From an uncultured Clostridia bacterium (GTDB lineage Bacteria > Bacillota > Clostridia > Oscillospirales > Acutalibacteraceae): a stretch of 64,000 nt of DNA. The stretch lies in the NCBI GenBank assembly GCA_946184295.1, contig CAMHEZ010000008.1, forward strand, positions 1 through 64,000. The letters are read 5' to 3'. A program made the position numbers and the translations under genes. Shown here piece after piece: positions 43,884 through 52,360 of this stretch. How positions within the stretch are numbered: position 1 is the first letter of the stretch; each line of letters opens with the position of its first letter. Below the pieces are notes generated by a model that saw nothing but the letters and a program-made list of their open reading frames with translations, had not been told where the DNA came from and did not search any database.

Positions 43884-44648
43884 TTGTGCGAATTATTTGG
43901 TTTTTCCTCTCGCCAGGGGAAGTCTTTAAAACCGTATCTGAGGGAATTTTTCCGTCACAGCGTGCGTCACCCCAACGGCTGGGGCTTGGCCACGTTTGAC
44001 GACGGCGGCGAGGTCAAGGTGCAGACCGAGACGGTTTCCGCCGAGAAAAGCGAGCGTCTGCCGGGTATTATCGACGCGCTGCCGGAAAGCAAGGTGCTGC
44101 TGGCGCATATCCGGCGCGCCACCGTCGGCGGCGTGAAGCCGGAAAACTGCCACCCTTTTGTGCGCACTGACGCGGCGGGCCGCACCTGGACGCTGATACA
44201 CAACGGTACGATTTTCAGCGGAACGGAATTGCACCCCTACCGGAAGCAGCAGGTGGGCGACACCGACAGCGAGCGGATTCTGCTGTATCTGATTGACAAG
44301 ATGAATCAGAAGCTTGCGGGCCGCTCCGACCCGCTCAATTCGTTTGAGCGCTTCAAGGTGGCGGAGCAGGTGGTGTATGAGCTTTCCTATCGCAACAAGC
44401 TCAATCTGCTGATTTACGACGGCAGCAAGCTGTATGTGCATGTCAATATGCGGAATACCTTGTTTGTGCGGCATGAAGACGGCGGGGCGATGTTCGCCAC
44501 CACGCCGCTGGAGCCGCAGGGCTGGGAGCCGCTGCCGCTGACCTCGCTGCTCGTGTACGAGGCGGGTGTTTTGAAATACCGCGGCAGGGACCATCACAAC
44601 GAATATCTCGACGTGATGGGACGCATTACGCTGGATTACGATTTGTAA
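43884..44648 (+). CDS. Class II glutamine amidotransferase-like hydrolase (YafJ type)
   Basis: An N-terminal-nucleophile hydrolase of 254 residues. The TTG at 43884 gives MCELFGFSS, putting the catalytic Cys at position 2 as the family requires; an ATG at 43863 or 43872 would bury it. Further signatures: PNGWGLATF, LLAHIRRAT, NCHPFVR and IHNGTIF. The family hydrolyses glutamine or gamma-glutamyl amides. It is the first gene before two glutamate-cysteine ligase homologues, like the pairing of EgtC-type hydrolases with EgtA-type ligases in other pathways, so it may act on a gamma-glutamyl compound. That last step is inference. Confidence 0.88.
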   Translation: MCELFGFSSRQGKSLKPYLREFFRHSVRHPNGWGLATFDDGGEVKVQTETVSAEKSERLPGIIDALPESKVLLAHIRRATVGGVKPENCHPFVRTDAAGRTWTLIHNGTIFSGTELHPYRKQQVGDTDSERILLYLIDKMNQKLAGRSDPLNSFERFKVAEQVVYELSYRNKLNLLIYDGSKLYVHVNMRNTLFVRHEDGGAMFATTPLEPQGWEPLPLTSLLVYEAGVLKYRGRDHHNEYLDVMGRITLDYDL

Positions 44649-44678
44649 ACGGATTATCCGAGAAAGAAGGAATGACAA

Positions 44679-46076
44679 ATGGCGGGTACTGACAGAGAAA
44701 CATTGGAGCAGCTCGACGCTGCCATCTATCGCAAATATTGGAAGCCGACACAGCGTCAGCGCAAGCCGTATGTCGGGGTGGAGTTTGAATTGCCGATTGT
44801 CAATCTGGCCAACGGACCGGTGGATTTCAGTGTGGTTCACGCGCTGACCGACGCCTTTATCGGGAAGTTTGCCTTCGATCTCCTGCACCGTGACGACGAG
44901 GGCCATATCTATGCCGCGCAGTCCTCGCGGAATGATGACACACTTTCGTATGATTGCAGCTACAACACGCTGGAACTTTCCTTCGGCGCGGAAGAGGACC
45001 TGCATGTCATACACACGCGTTTCAAACAATATTATTCCTTTGTGCAGGCATTTCTGGCGGACTTCGGCCACACGCTGACCGGCATGGGCGTCAACCCCCA
45101 TTATGCCATCAACCGCAACGAGCCGATTCCCAACGGACGCTACCGCATGCTGTATCATCATCTGTCGTCCTACCGCAAATACGGCGACGCGATTCCTTTC
45201 CACAGCAACCCGAATTTCGGCCTGTTTTCCTGTGCCGCGCAGGTACAGCTCGATGTGGAAGAAGCCATGGTGCCGGAGGTGTTCAACACCTTCACCAAGC
45301 TGGAACCGCTCAAATCCATCCTCTTTTCCAATTCCTTATGGGGTAAGGACCATGAGATTCTGTGCGGGCGCGACGGCTTCTGGAAGAACAGCCTGCACGG
45401 GCTGAACCGCCATAATGTCGATATGTATAGCGTGGCGTTTACCTCGCCCGACGATGTGACGTCGTACATCAAATCCATGAGCCTGTACTGCGTGGAACGC
45501 GACGGCAAGTATATCAATTTCGCGCCCACGCGGCTGGAGGATTATTTTTCCGCCGACAGCGTGACCGGAGAGTATTACGCCGACGGCGGCTATCACGACA
45601 TTGCGTTTGCGCCGCAGATTGATGATCTGAATTATCTGCGGTCGTTCAAGTTTGAAGACCTGACCTATCGCGGCACGGTGGAATTTCGCAGCGTCTGTAC
45701 CCAGCCGGTGCGGGATATCATGTCGGTTTCGGCCTTTCACGCGGGCCTGATGGAACAGCTTCCGCAGCTTACCGAACGGCTGAACGCCGACAGAAGCCTG
45801 TATCACAAAGGTTACAACGCGTCGGAACTGCGTGAAATGCTTAACCGCCGCGCCTTCCCGACCTTCCTGAATAAGGGGGAAGTGTCCGCTCTCATTACGG
45901 ATGTGCTGGACATTGCCGCGGACGGTCTGCGCAGCCGCGGCCACAAGGAGGAAGGCTATCTGGCGCCATTGTATGAGCGGGCCAGGACACTGACCTCTCC
46001 GGCGCGTCAGCTCGCGGAAGGACTGGATAACGGCGCGTCGCTCGATGACTTTATCCGGGATTTCGCGCAGCTCTGA
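44679..46076 (+). CDS. Glutamate-cysteine ligase family protein
   Basis: Joins glutamate to an amine, classically cysteine, using ATP. The 465-residue protein has the family start YVGVEFELPIVNL, DCSYNTLELSFGAEEDL, GMGVNPHY and later GTVEFRSVCTQP, as in GCS2-type ligases. It is only distantly related to its downstream neighbour, although both belong to the ligase superfamily. AGAAGGAATG precedes the ATG at 44679. It lies 30 bases after the hydrolase gene. The true amine substrate cannot be read from sequence. Confidence 0.85.
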   Translation: MAGTDRETLEQLDAAIYRKYWKPTQRQRKPYVGVEFELPIVNLANGPVDFSVVHALTDAFIGKFAFDLLHRDDEGHIYAAQSSRNDDTLSYDCSYNTLELSFGAEEDLHVIHTRFKQYYSFVQAFLADFGHTLTGMGVNPHYAINRNEPIPNGRYRMLYHHLSSYRKYGDAIPFHSNPNFGLFSCAAQVQLDVEEAMVPEVFNTFTKLEPLKSILFSNSLWGKDHEILCGRDGFWKNSLHGLNRHNVDMYSVAFTSPDDVTSYIKSMSLYCVERDGKYINFAPTRLEDYFSADSVTGEYYADGGYHDIAFAPQIDDLNYLRSFKFEDLTYRGTVEFRSVCTQPVRDIMSVSAFHAGLMEQLPQLTERLNADRSLYHKGYNASELREMLNRRAFPTFLNKGEVSALITDVLDIAADGLRSRGHKEEGYLAPLYERARTLTSPARQLAEGLDNGASLDDFIRDFAQL

Positions 46077-46118
46077 GCGCGTCATTAGGTGAGCGCGTCA
46101 TTGGAAAGGAGCGAATAT

Positions 46119-47417
46119 ATGACATTTGACTATCAAAATCCCGTTGTCAGGCAACGGATATATGGGGGAAAATTCGGGCTGGAGCGGGAAACCCTCCGCG
46201 TCGATGCTGACGGTCATCTGGCGCAGACCCGCCACCCGTTTGGTGATGACGAACGCATTTCCCGCGATTTTTGCGAAAATCAGGTGGAAATCATCACGCC
46301 GCCTGTGAACAGTGCGAGAGAAGCGGTTGACGAACTGGCCGGGCTGCATATGCAGGTTGTTGAAACGCTCAAGGAGCTGCCAACGGGGGCAGAATATCTC
46401 TGGCCGTTTTCCAATCCGCCCCGTATCAGCGGTGAGGACGAAATTCCCGTGGCGCGGTTTGACGGCAGCCAGACTCCGAAAATGACCTATCGCGAATATC
46501 TGGCGGCAAAATACGGCAAGCGGAAAATGCTCTTCTGCGGGATTCACTGCAACTATTCCTTTGAGGAGTCCCTGCTGCAAGAGGAATTTGCACACAGCAC
46601 TTTTTCGGATTTTCAAACCTACAAAAACAGTGTGTACCTCTCGCTGGCGCAGAAGCTGGCGGAATACGGCTGGCTGATTGTCTATCTGACCGCCGCCAGC
46701 CCGGTGAGTGACCCGTCGCTCTTTGACGAAGGTATTGACGGCGATCGGTACGCCTCGGCGCGGTGCGGGGAACACGGCTACTGGAATAATTTTGTGCCGG
46801 TGTTCGATTACGGCAGTATAGAAGCTTACGCCGAGAGCATCTGGCGGTATATCAAAGAGGGCGCGATCGTGTCACCCTCCGAACTGTATTATCCGATTCG
46901 TCTCAAGCCAAAAGGGGAAAACCGGCTCGACCATCTGCGCGACAACGGCGTGAATCACATCGAATTGCGTATGCTGGACGTGAATCCCCTGACGCCTGCG
47001 GGGATTTTTGAGCAGGACATTTCATTTGTCCGGCTGTTGATTATCTATCTGATGTCGCTGGAAGACAATGTACTCAACGCGACGGCACAGAAAATCGCCG
47101 TCAGCAATTTCAAACGCGCGGCGCTGTACGGCGATTACAGCACCTTCGTGGACGTGAGCGGAAGGCCGCATACCACCGGCTATTACCGCAAGCCGATCCG
47201 GGACGCCGCCGCCGATCTGCTGAATGATATACGGGTGTTTTTCGTTTCACTGGACGCGCCTGCGGAGGTATTTGAGGTGCTGGCGTATCAGCAGAATAAA
47301 CTGCGTGTCGGCTGGAACCGTTACGCAGTGAGAATCCGGGAGACCTTCGGTCAAAACTTCACGGAAAAAGTTTTGGCGCTGGCGAAGGAGTATGCCGGAG
47401 AAAATGACAGTATCTGA
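46119..47417 (+). CDS. Glutamate-cysteine ligase, GshA-like
   Basis: A second ligase of 432 residues, of the GshA/GshAB N-terminal type: GGKFGLERETLRVDADG, RDFCENQVEIITPP, GIHCNYSF and NHIELRMLDVNP. No glutathione synthetase (GshB) domain or gene follows, so the product may be gamma-glutamylcysteine itself. The ATG at 46119 has GGAAAGGAGCG seven bases upstream; the longer frame lacks signals. It ends near the mnmA ribosome site, so mnmA is likely in the same operon. Confidence 0.87.
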   Translation: MTFDYQNPVVRQRIYGGKFGLERETLRVDADGHLAQTRHPFGDDERISRDFCENQVEIITPPVNSAREAVDELAGLHMQVVETLKELPTGAEYLWPFSNPPRISGEDEIPVARFDGSQTPKMTYREYLAAKYGKRKMLFCGIHCNYSFEESLLQEEFAHSTFSDFQTYKNSVYLSLAQKLAEYGWLIVYLTAASPVSDPSLFDEGIDGDRYASARCGEHGYWNNFVPVFDYGSIEAYAESIWRYIKEGAIVSPSELYYPIRLKPKGENRLDHLRDNGVNHIELRMLDVNPLTPAGIFEQDISFVRLLIIYLMSLEDNVLNATAQKIAVSNFKRAALYGDYSTFVDVSGRPHTTGYYRKPIRDAAADLLNDIRVFFVSLDAPAEVFEVLAYQQNKLRVGWNRYAVRIRETFGQNFTEKVLALAKEYAGENDSI

Positions 47418-47436
47418 CAGAAGGTGGGGAAGATTG

Positions 47437-48510
47437 GTGCCGAAGGTAATCGTCGGTATGTCGGGCGGTGTGGACAGCGCCGTGACGGCGTATCTTTTGA
47501 AGGCAATGGGCTATGATGTGATTGGTGTCACGTTGCGCACATGGCTGGGCAGCAACGGGCAAGAGAGCCGCTGCTGCGAGATTGACGACGCGCAGGCGGT
47601 CGCGGAGCAGCTGGATTTTCCGTATTATGTACTCAATTGCCTGTCCGACTTTCACCGGAAAGTGGTGGAACCCTTTACTTACGATTATCTGCACGGTCTC
47701 ACGCCGAACCCCTGCGTGCTGTGCAACCGCGCTATCAAATGGGAAGGTCTGCTTCACGCTGCGGACGTGATGGGGGCGGACTATGTGGCCACGGGGCATT
47801 ATGCTTCGGTGGTGAAGCTGGAGAATGGCAGATATACCGTGCAAAAAGCGGCTTCCGCGCCAAAAGACCAAACCTATATGCTCTATCGGCTGACGCAGGC
47901 GCAGCTTTCCCGCACGCTCATGCCGCTTGGCAGACTGACCAAAGACGAAGTGCGGCGCTTGGCCCGGCAGGCGGAGCTGTCGGTTGCGGAGAAGCGGGAT
48001 TCGCAGGAAATCTGCTTTGTAACCGACGGCAGCTATGCCGATTTTATCGAAGCCAACGCGGAGGATTATGTGCCTCATATCGGCAATTTCGTCGATGAGC
48101 AGGGCCATGTTCTGGGACCCCACAAGGGCATTATTCACTACACGGTTGGGCAGCGCAAGGGATTGGGACTGGCGCTCGGCGCACCCGCCTATGTCAAGGA
48201 GATCAACGCGGCGACCAATGACGTGGTGATTGCGGCAGAGGCGTCGCTGTACCGTACGGAGATTGTCTGTCACCGACTGAATTTTCTGAGCCTGCCTGAA
48301 TTGCCGCTTGGCGATACGGTTTGCGCCAGAGTCAAAATCCGCTATCACGATGAAGGCACCTGGGGAACGGTGGAGCGGACAGGAGAAGATACCGTCCGTG
48401 TTGCCTTTGAACAGGCCGTGCGTGCGCCCGCGCCGGGGCAATCGGCGGTCTTCTATGACGAGTGCGACTGCGTGATCGGCGGCGGGGAGATTGCAGGCAA
48501 TCTGGCATGA
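47437..48510 (+). CDS. mnmA: tRNA-specific 2-thiouridylase MnmA
   Basis: Puts sulfur on U34 of tRNA-Lys, -Glu and -Gln. The 357-residue protein has the PP-loop VGMSGGVDSAVTA, the catalytic cysteines in TPNPCVLCNRAIKW and SQEICFV, and DQTYMLYRL, GQRKGLGLA. The start is GTG 47437 or TTG 47434, after AAGGTGGGG. It is a sulfur-using enzyme inside a sulfur-amino-acid block. A terminator follows. Confidence 0.95.
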   Translation: MPKVIVGMSGGVDSAVTAYLLKAMGYDVIGVTLRTWLGSNGQESRCCEIDDAQAVAEQLDFPYYVLNCLSDFHRKVVEPFTYDYLHGLTPNPCVLCNRAIKWEGLLHAADVMGADYVATGHYASVVKLENGRYTVQKAASAPKDQTYMLYRLTQAQLSRTLMPLGRLTKDEVRRLARQAELSVAEKRDSQEICFVTDGSYADFIEANAEDYVPHIGNFVDEQGHVLGPHKGIIHYTVGQRKGLGLALGAPAYVKEINAATNDVVIAAEASLYRTEIVCHRLNFLSLPELPLGDTVCARVKIRYHDEGTWGTVERTGEDTVRVAFEQAVRAPAPGQSAVFYDECDCVIGGGEIAGNLA

Positions 48511-48528
48511 TTTGCAAAAAGAGAATTG

Positions 48529-48578
48529 ACGGTATGTCATGAGGAACGCATTGCTGTTTTGATGACATGCCGTTTTTT
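48529..48578 (+). terminator. Terminator after mnmA
   Basis: ACGGTATGTCAT / ATGACATGCCGT with a 21-base loop and six T. Confidence 0.9.
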
Positions 48579-48671
48579 ATGGAAAATGACTATCATTCTG
48601 TTTACTTTTTCTTCACGATTTGGTTATGATTTGGTCAAAAAGTGAAAAATGCAGAAAATACATATTGCCTA

Positions 48672-48700
48672 TTGACAAAATAGGAATTGTGTGGTATTAT
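48672..48700 (+). promoter_or_regulatory. Promoter of the metQNI operon
   Basis: TTGACA (48672-48677), 17-base spacer containing AAATAGGAATTGTG, TATTAT (48695-48700). The transcript would start around 48707, inside a palindrome. Confidence 0.85.
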
Positions 48701-48704
48701 ATGC

Positions 48705-48728
48705 CTACAAAACAAATAGGTTTTGTAG
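48705..48728. promoter_or_regulatory. Perfect palindrome at the metQNI start site, candidate operator
   Basis: CTACAAAAC-AAATAG-GTTTTGTAG: a perfect 9-base inverted repeat with a 6-base spacer, directly after the -10 box. ATAGGTTTTGTAGATTT within it resembles ATAGGTTTTATAAGTTT in the Rrf2 gene promoter. Confidence 0.7.
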
Positions 48729-48759
48729 ATTTAACGAATCACGAAAGGTGATGTTGCTG

Positions 48760-48828
48760 ATGAAGCATTCTTTCGAGCAATTGATCAGAGCCAATTTCCG
48801 TTTCGGCCGAATGTGTTGTTGCCGCTGA
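48760..48828 (+). CDS. Cysteine-rich leader peptide (22 residues, ends MCCCR)
   Basis: A short frame between promoter and metQ encodes MKHSFEQLIRANFRFGRMCCCR. AAAGGTG lies 10 bases before the ATG at 48760; another in-frame ATG is at 48751. Three Cys codons in a row (TGT TGT TGC) just before the stop are typical of amino-acid sensing leader peptides: ribosomes would stall there when Cys-tRNA is short. TTTCC...GTTTC before the Cys codons can pair with GAAAC...GGAAA after them (48795-48840). No clear terminator follows, so control could be on translation of metQ. Confidence 0.7.
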   Translation: MKHSFEQLIRANFRFGRMCCCR

Positions 48829-48895
48829 AACCATTGGAAAACAGACAATCAAGCATTTCACGCAGACAACATATACCAAAGGAGATTGAAATACC

Positions 48896-49783
48896 ATGAA
48901 AAAAAGATTTATCGCCATTGCATTGACAGCAGCACTCGCCTTCGGCGCGGCCTTTTCCCTTACGAGCTGTAGCAGTAAGACCGACAGCGGTTCAGACGCA
49001 GGAACCGCTAAAACGTCCCTCACCATTGCCATTCCCAACGACGCGACCAACGGCGGCAGAGCGCTGCTCCTGCTCGACGATCTGGGCTATATCAAGCTGA
49101 AGGATAACGCGGGCATTACCGCCACCATACTGGATATCGCTGAGAATCCCAAGAACATCGAGTTTAAGGAAGTCGAGGCAGCGCAGGTGCCCAACGTCCT
49201 TCCCGATGTGGATTATGCCGTGATTAACACCAATTACGCGCTGGAGGCCAAGCTCAGCCCCGCCAAGGACGCGCTCGCGCTGGAAGGCGCACAGTCGCCC
49301 TATGTCAACGTGCTGGTGGTCAAGGAGGGCAACGAGAACTCTGACAAGATCAAGGCGCTGGCGGCCGCACTCGAAAGCCAGCAGGTGGTGGATTTCATCA
49401 ATCAGAAATACCAGAACGAGGTCGTTCCCACGGTAGAGAATCCCACGGACGGCTATGACGCGTCGGTCGATTATGACGCGCTCAAGGGTGAAAAGATCTC
49501 AGTCGCGGCCACTCCTGTACCGCACGCGGAAATCCTCGCGGTGGTCAAGGACATTCTCGCCGAGAAGGACATCACGCTTGACATAATCGAATTTACCGAT
49601 TATGTGCAGCCAAACAACGTGGTCGAGAGCGGCGAAGTGGACGCGAATTACTTCCAGCACACGCCGTATCTCGACAACTTCAATGAGGAAAACAAGACCC
49701 ATCTGGTCGTTGTCGCCGGCATTCATGTGGAGCCTATCGGTCTGTACGGCGGCAAGCAGTCCTCGCTGGACGCACTCAAGTAA
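48896..49783 (+). CDS. metQ: MetQ-type substrate-binding lipoprotein, circularly permuted
   Basis: The 295-residue lipoprotein (signal 1-24, lipobox LTSC, Cys25) belongs to the NlpA/MetQ family that delivers methionine or related amino acids to MetNI. Its halves are swapped. Residues 44-184 carry what is normally the C-terminal half: IAIPNDATNGGRALLLL, DIAENPKNIEFKEVEAAQVP, VINTNYALEAKLSPAKDAL and FINQKYQNEVVPTV. Then comes a linker of about 16 residues (TDGYDASVDYDALKGEK). Residues 201-295 carry the usual N-terminal half: ISVAATPVPHAEIL, FTDYVQPNNVVESGEVDANY, FQHTPYLDNFNEENK, HVEPIGLYGGKQSSLDALK, then the stop. In ordinary MetQ, SLDELK is followed directly by DGxxxAIPND. The reading frame is intact and expression signals are good, so it is probably functional. 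Confidence 0.93.
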   Translation: MKKRFIAIALTAALAFGAAFSLTSCSSKTDSGSDAGTAKTSLTIAIPNDATNGGRALLLLDDLGYIKLKDNAGITATILDIAENPKNIEFKEVEAAQVPNVLPDVDYAVINTNYALEAKLSPAKDALALEGAQSPYVNVLVVKEGNENSDKIKALAAALESQQVVDFINQKYQNEVVPTVENPTDGYDASVDYDALKGEKISVAATPVPHAEILAVVKDILAEKDITLDIIEFTDYVQPNNVVESGEVDANYFQHTPYLDNFNEENKTHLVVVAGIHVEPIGLYGGKQSSLDALK

Positions 49784-49823
49784 TAGATTCCCCGGAAGAT
49801 AATCACCGAAAAGGGGCGATGGT

Positions 49824-50831
49824 ATGATAGACATTCAAAACTTATCCAAGACATTCCGCACCGCCGACGGCAATGTGGAAGCGCTCAAAGATGTATCGCT
49901 CCGGATTTCCGACGGTGATATCTTCGGCATTATCGGTATGAGCGGTGCGGGGAAGAGTACGCTGGTGCGGTGTATCAACCTGCTGGAACGTCCCAGCGAG
50001 GGCAGGGTCATTGTGGACGGCGAAGACCTCGGCAGCCTGACCGAAACGCAGCTCCGGGAGCGCCGCCGCGAGATCACGATGATTTTTCAGGGCTTTCATC
50101 TGCTCATGCAGCGCACCTGTCTGAAAAATGTCTGCTTCCCGCTGGAACTGGCGGGCATGAAACGGGCGGACGCACAGAAGCGCGCTCTGGAACTGCTGGA
50201 AACCGTGGGGCTGAAAGACAAGGCAAACGCCTATCCGGCGCAGCTCTCCGGCGGACAGCAGCAGCGCGTGGCGATTGCTCGCGCGCTGGCGACCAATCCA
50301 AAAGTGCTGCTCTGTGACGAAGCGACCAGCGCCCTTGACCCCAACACGACCAATGCCATTCTGGAACTGATTCAGGAAATTAACGAAAAAACCGGCATTA
50401 CCGTTATCGTTATCACGCATCAGATGAGCGTGGTGGAGAAAATCTGCCGCCACGTCGCCATTCTGGACGGCGGCACGGTAGTGGAGCAGGGCGAGGTCAG
50501 CGAAGTCTTCTCCCGTCCGCAATCGGCGGCGGCCAGACGGCTGGTCTTTCCCGAAGGCGATCTCCCCGCGGTGCAAAGCGTCAAAGGACGGCTGCTGCGC
50601 GTGGTATTCAACGGCGCTGAGGCTGCCAACACGCCGCTCATCACTCGCATGGCGGTGGAACAGGGCATTCAGGCGAGCATTGTCTATGCCTCCACCAAGA
50701 GCATCGGCGACAAGGCCTACGGCCTCATGCTGCTGGGATTGCCCGACGATGACAGTATTGTCCGGACGGCGATTGCCTATCTGACAAAGACACAAGGGAT
50801 ACTCGCGGAGGAGGTGACGGACGGTGTTTGA
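49824..50831 (+). CDS. metN: Methionine ABC importer ATPase MetN
   Basis: The ATPase of a MetNI-type importer, 335 residues. Walker [10 protein letters not shown], signature [15 protein letters not shown], Walker [13 protein letters not shown] and the switch His in VITHQMSVV. The C-terminal ~90 residues form a NIL domain ([28 protein letters not shown]), which in MetN binds methionine and shuts transport off when the cell has enough. AAAAGGGGCGATGG precedes the ATG. It overlaps metI by 8 bases. Confidence 0.96.
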   Translation: MIDIQNLSKTFRTADGNVEALKDVSLRISDGDIFGIIGMSGAGKSTLVRCINLLERPSEGRVIVDGEDLGSLTETQLRERRREITMIFQGFHLLMQRTCLKNVCFPLELAGMKRADAQKRALELLETVGLKDKANAYPAQLSGGQQQRVAIARALATNPKVLLCDEATSALDPNTTNAILELIQEINEKTGITVIVITHQMSVVEKICRHVAILDGGTVVEQGEVSEVFSRPQSAAARRLVFPEGDLPAVQSVKGRLLRVVFNGAEAANTPLITRMAVEQGIQASIVYASTKSIGDKAYGLMLLGLPDDDSIVRTAIAYLTKTQGILAEEVTDGV

Positions 50832-51525
50832 AGATTTGTTTGCCCCCGATAAGGTGGAGGAAGCGCGGCTGATTATCCAGACCCAGTTTCCCACCGCCAT
50901 CTGGGAGACAGTGTATGTCACCATCTTATCGACCTTATTTGCGATTGTGATCGGGCTGCCGCTGGGCGTGTTGCTCGTGACAGGTGACAAAAACGGCGTG
51001 CTGCCGCTGCCGAGGTGGCTCATGCAGACGCTCAATGTCATCATCAATCTGCTGCGGTCGGTGCCGTTCCTGATTCTGATGATTATGGTATTTCCGCTGA
51101 CGCGTGCCATTGTGGGTACGGTCGTGGGTACGACGGCCACCATCGTGCCGCTGGTGATTGCGGCGTTTCCCTTTGTGGCACGTCTGACCGAGAGCAGTCT
51201 GCGGGAAGTCAACCCGAATCTCATCGAAATGGCGCAGAGTATGGGCGCGTCGCCTGTGCAGATCATCACCAAGGTGATGATTCCTGAAAGCGTCCCCTCG
51301 CTGCTGTCCAACGCGACCATCGCCATCACCACCGTACTTGGCTATTCCGCTATGAGCGGTATCCTGGGGGGCGGGGGTCTCGGCAAAATCGCCATCAATT
51401 ACGGTTATTACCGCTATAAAGATTTAATCATGATTGCCGCCGTGATTCTGCTGATTGTGCTGGTGCAGGTCTTCCAGACTGTCGGCACCAAACTGGCAGT
51501 CAGTACGGATAAGCGGCTGAAATAA
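50824..51525 (+). CDS. metI: Methionine ABC importer permease MetI
   Basis: The permease, 233 residues with five membrane helices. The coupling loop that docks onto MetN is EMAQSMGASPVQIITKVMIPE, with the EAA motif. GTG start at 50824 inside the end of metN, with GGAGG upstream, so the two are translationally coupled. It completes metQ-metN-metI. Confidence 0.95.
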   Translation: MFEDLFAPDKVEEARLIIQTQFPTAIWETVYVTILSTLFAIVIGLPLGVLLVTGDKNGVLPLPRWLMQTLNVIINLLRSVPFLILMIMVFPLTRAIVGTVVGTTATIVPLVIAAFPFVARLTESSLREVNPNLIEMAQSMGASPVQIITKVMIPESVPSLLSNATIAITTVLGYSAMSGILGGGGLGKIAINYGYYRYKDLIMIAAVILLIVLVQVFQTVGTKLAVSTDKRLK

Positions 51526-51679
51526 CTAGCCGCGAATGCGGCGTGGGGTGCAGGGGGCAAGCTCCCTGCCAGGTGCAGGGCAGCGCCCTGCCGGGAGAGT
51601 GAGGGCAGAGCCCTCACCAGCAGGCGCAGCCTGCGAGCAAAACGCACCCTGATTATCAACGCGGTCGGGCGCATACAGA
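51526..51679 (+). repeat. Modular hairpin repeat, copy K (between two ABC operons)
   Basis: It starts directly after the metI stop with TAGCCGCGAATGCGG (the same head as copy H), then CAGGGGGCAAGCTCCCTG, GCAGGGC-AGC-GCCCTGC, GAGGGC-AGA-GCCCTC, GCAGGC-GCA-GCCTGC, CGAGCAAAACGC and the tail GGTCGGGCGCATACAG, ending at the next ribosome site. Confidence 0.85.
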
Positions 51680-51694
51680 AAGGAGGCTGCCGCC

Positions 51695-52360
51695 GTGGCA
51701 CTGGACTGGGAATTTATCACAAAATATGCCCCACTCTATGTGGAGGCAGCCAAATTGACCGTGTTCATTGCGTTCTGGGGCATTCTGCTGGCCCTGGTTG
51801 TGGGAATCCTTTGTTCGGCGGCGCAGTATTACCGTGTGCCGGTGGCGCGTCAGGTGATTGCCGCCTATATCGAGCTCAGCCGCAACACGCCTTTGCTCGT
51901 GCAGCTCTTCTTTCTCTACTTCGGACTGCCGAATCTCGGCATTGTGCTGAGCGGTAAGGCGTGCGCCATCATCGGCATCGCCTTTCTGGGCGGCAGCTAT
52001 ATGGCGGAAACACTGCGCAGCGGGCTGGAATCCATCGACAAATCGCAGGCGGAATCCGCCGCGAGCCTCGGCTTCGGTAAATGGCTTACAATGAAGGAAA
52101 TCATTTTTCCGCAGGCGTTCGCCGTGTCAGTGCCGGGCATCTGTGCCAACGTCATCTTTCTCATCAAAGAAACCTCGGTTGTCAGCGGTATCGCACTGGC
52201 CGACCTGATGTATGTGGCCAAGGACCTGATCGGCCTGTATTATCAGACTGATGAAGCGCTCACCATGCTGGTGATTGCCTATCTGGCAATCCTGCTGCCG
52301 GTTTCGCTGCTTGCCACACTGCTGGAAAGGAGGCTGCGCCATGCAGGGTTCGGGAATTAA
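51695..52360 (+). CDS. Polar amino-acid ABC importer permease, first subunit
   Basis: A His/Glu/Gln/Arg-type permease of 221 residues with about five helices. AAYIELSRNTPLLVQLFF is the HisM-family start motif and ESAASLGFGKWLTMKEIIFPQ the ATPase-coupling loop. GTG start at 51695 with AAAGGAGG upstream. It overlaps the second permease by 20 bases. With the binding protein at the end of the operon the likely cargo is cystine or cysteine, given the setting. Confidence 0.93.
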   Translation: MALDWEFITKYAPLYVEAAKLTVFIAFWGILLALVVGILCSAAQYYRVPVARQVIAAYIELSRNTPLLVQLFFLYFGLPNLGIVLSGKACAIIGIAFLGGSYMAETLRSGLESIDKSQAESAASLGFGKWLTMKEIIFPQAFAVSVPGICANVIFLIKETSVVSGIALADLMYVAKDLIGLYYQTDEALTMLVIAYLAILLPVSLLATLLERRLRHAGFGN

